Below are positions 63,645 through 64,000 of a stretch of 64,000 nt of DNA, piece by piece. Numbering within the stretch: the first letter of the stretch is position 1; every line of letters begins with the position of its first letter. The DNA is taken from contig WION01000109.1 of the NCBI GenBank assembly GCA_015039365.1, positions 90,346 through 154,345 of the forward strand. Reading direction: 5' to 3'. Under the pieces are notes generated by a model. That model saw only the letters and a list, made by a program, of their open reading frames with translations. It made no database searches and was not told the DNA's origin. A program made the translations under genes and the position numbers. This DNA comes from Amanita rubescens. Taxonomy: Eukaryota > Basidiomycota > Agaricomycetes > Agaricales > Amanitaceae.

Positions 63645-64000
63645 AATTTTGCAATGTCACTCACTTGCTGTTAGTCATAGGAAAAGATGTAATGAGACTT
63701 GGACCTCTTTTAACAAAATATGCAATGTCACTCACTTGCTATTTGTCATAAAAAGATGTGATGAGACTGCCTTTCACAAATTATGTATGCAGTGTCACTT
63801 ACAACCTGTTGGTCATATCAAAAGATGGTGTGAGCATGCCTTTTACAAAATGTGCAATATCATTCACTTGCTGTTGGTCATGGGAAAAGATGTGATGAGA
63901 CTGCCTTTCACAAAATGTGCAATGTCACTCACAGACTGTTGGTCATAGGAAAAGATGTGATGAGACTGCCTTTCACAAAATGTGCAATGTCACTCACAAA
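63645..64000. repeat. Minisatellite of 64-69 bp units
   Basis: Units begin gcaatgtcactcac at about 63652, 63721, 63790, 63855, 63919 and 63984 and contain ctgttggtcata and gatgtgatgagactgcc. The two rightmost units are nearly identical; the array continues past the window. Confidence 0.85.

Larger units (their letters stand above)
61664..64000. other. Non-coding repeat region at the right edge
   Basis: Low-complexity, AT-rich sequence with catgtg/cactca vocabulary unlike the genes to the left. Holds the repeats listed separately; no gene supported. Confidence 0.5.

Noticed and set aside
1..64000. CRISPR arrays, rRNA genes, bacterial operons
   Set aside because: No regularly spaced short repeats with unique spacers, no rRNA-like sequence, and genes are intron-bearing and individually placed.

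Overview
The window looks like a repeat-dense, gene-poor part of a basidiomycete genome, most likely a mushroom-forming agaricomycete. Evidence: nearly every splice-supported gene carries 44-60 bp GT-AG introns, and the host families present are typical of that group (FunK1 kinase-like protein, F-box protein, DUF6699-type proteins, FAD-linked oxidase, multicopy Spt5-like and PF24764-type integrase genes). There is no sign of bacterial gene organisation, no CRISPR array and no convincing RNA gene.

Layout. 1-3164: 5' end of a Ty1/copia retrotransposon on the minus strand, running off the left edge, with a half-tRNA-iMet primer site and a long hairpin-rich leader. 3913-11907: a compact three-gene block: a HECT-like protein (+), a DDE integrase-core transposase (-) whose N-terminal exon is present in tandem copies, and an unknown 601-aa protein (+) divergent from the transposase. 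11983-12536: an N-terminal fragment of another integrase gene. 13665-25049: an Spt5-like KOW gene, split in its last exon by an 8.14-kb Ty3/gypsy chromovirus of Tf1/sushi type (16751-24893, minus strand, identical LTRs, GTCAT target duplication). 26911-41085: a MULE-like transposase gene on the minus strand, split by a second, related but diverged sushi element (29650-40410, plus strand), which itself contains a 2.47-kb non-autonomous TIR element (30544-33017). 42.9-61.7 kb: host-like genes, several of them damaged: F-box fragment, two small unknown genes, a large zinc-ribbon protein with a HET/TIR-like core, a frameshifted FunK1 gene, two DUF6699-type genes, a secreted FAD oxidase flanked by repeats, a fused nucleotidyltransferase-HEPN-like gene, and a repeat-containing unknown gene with one stop. 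61.9-64 kb: non-coding repeats, a possible LTR relic and a minisatellite at the edge.

How the parts relate. Both sushi elements encode Gag, a full Pol ending in a chromodomain, and a third protein in the env position without membrane segments. In both, the first part of that third gene is also open in the +1 frame and begins with a similar ME(S/T)T start, which suggests a conserved overlapping gene. Both also share a self-priming primer site, an AUG-less Gag extension and a hairpin next to the polypurine tract. Excising each retroelement and one target repeat restores an uninterrupted host reading frame, so the nested order is well supported. Candidates for something undescribed: the overlapping sushi gene, the nucleotidyltransferase-HEPN fusion, the HECT/integrase/unknown block and the 847-aa zinc-ribbon protein. 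All functional calls are from reading the sequence; no database search was run.
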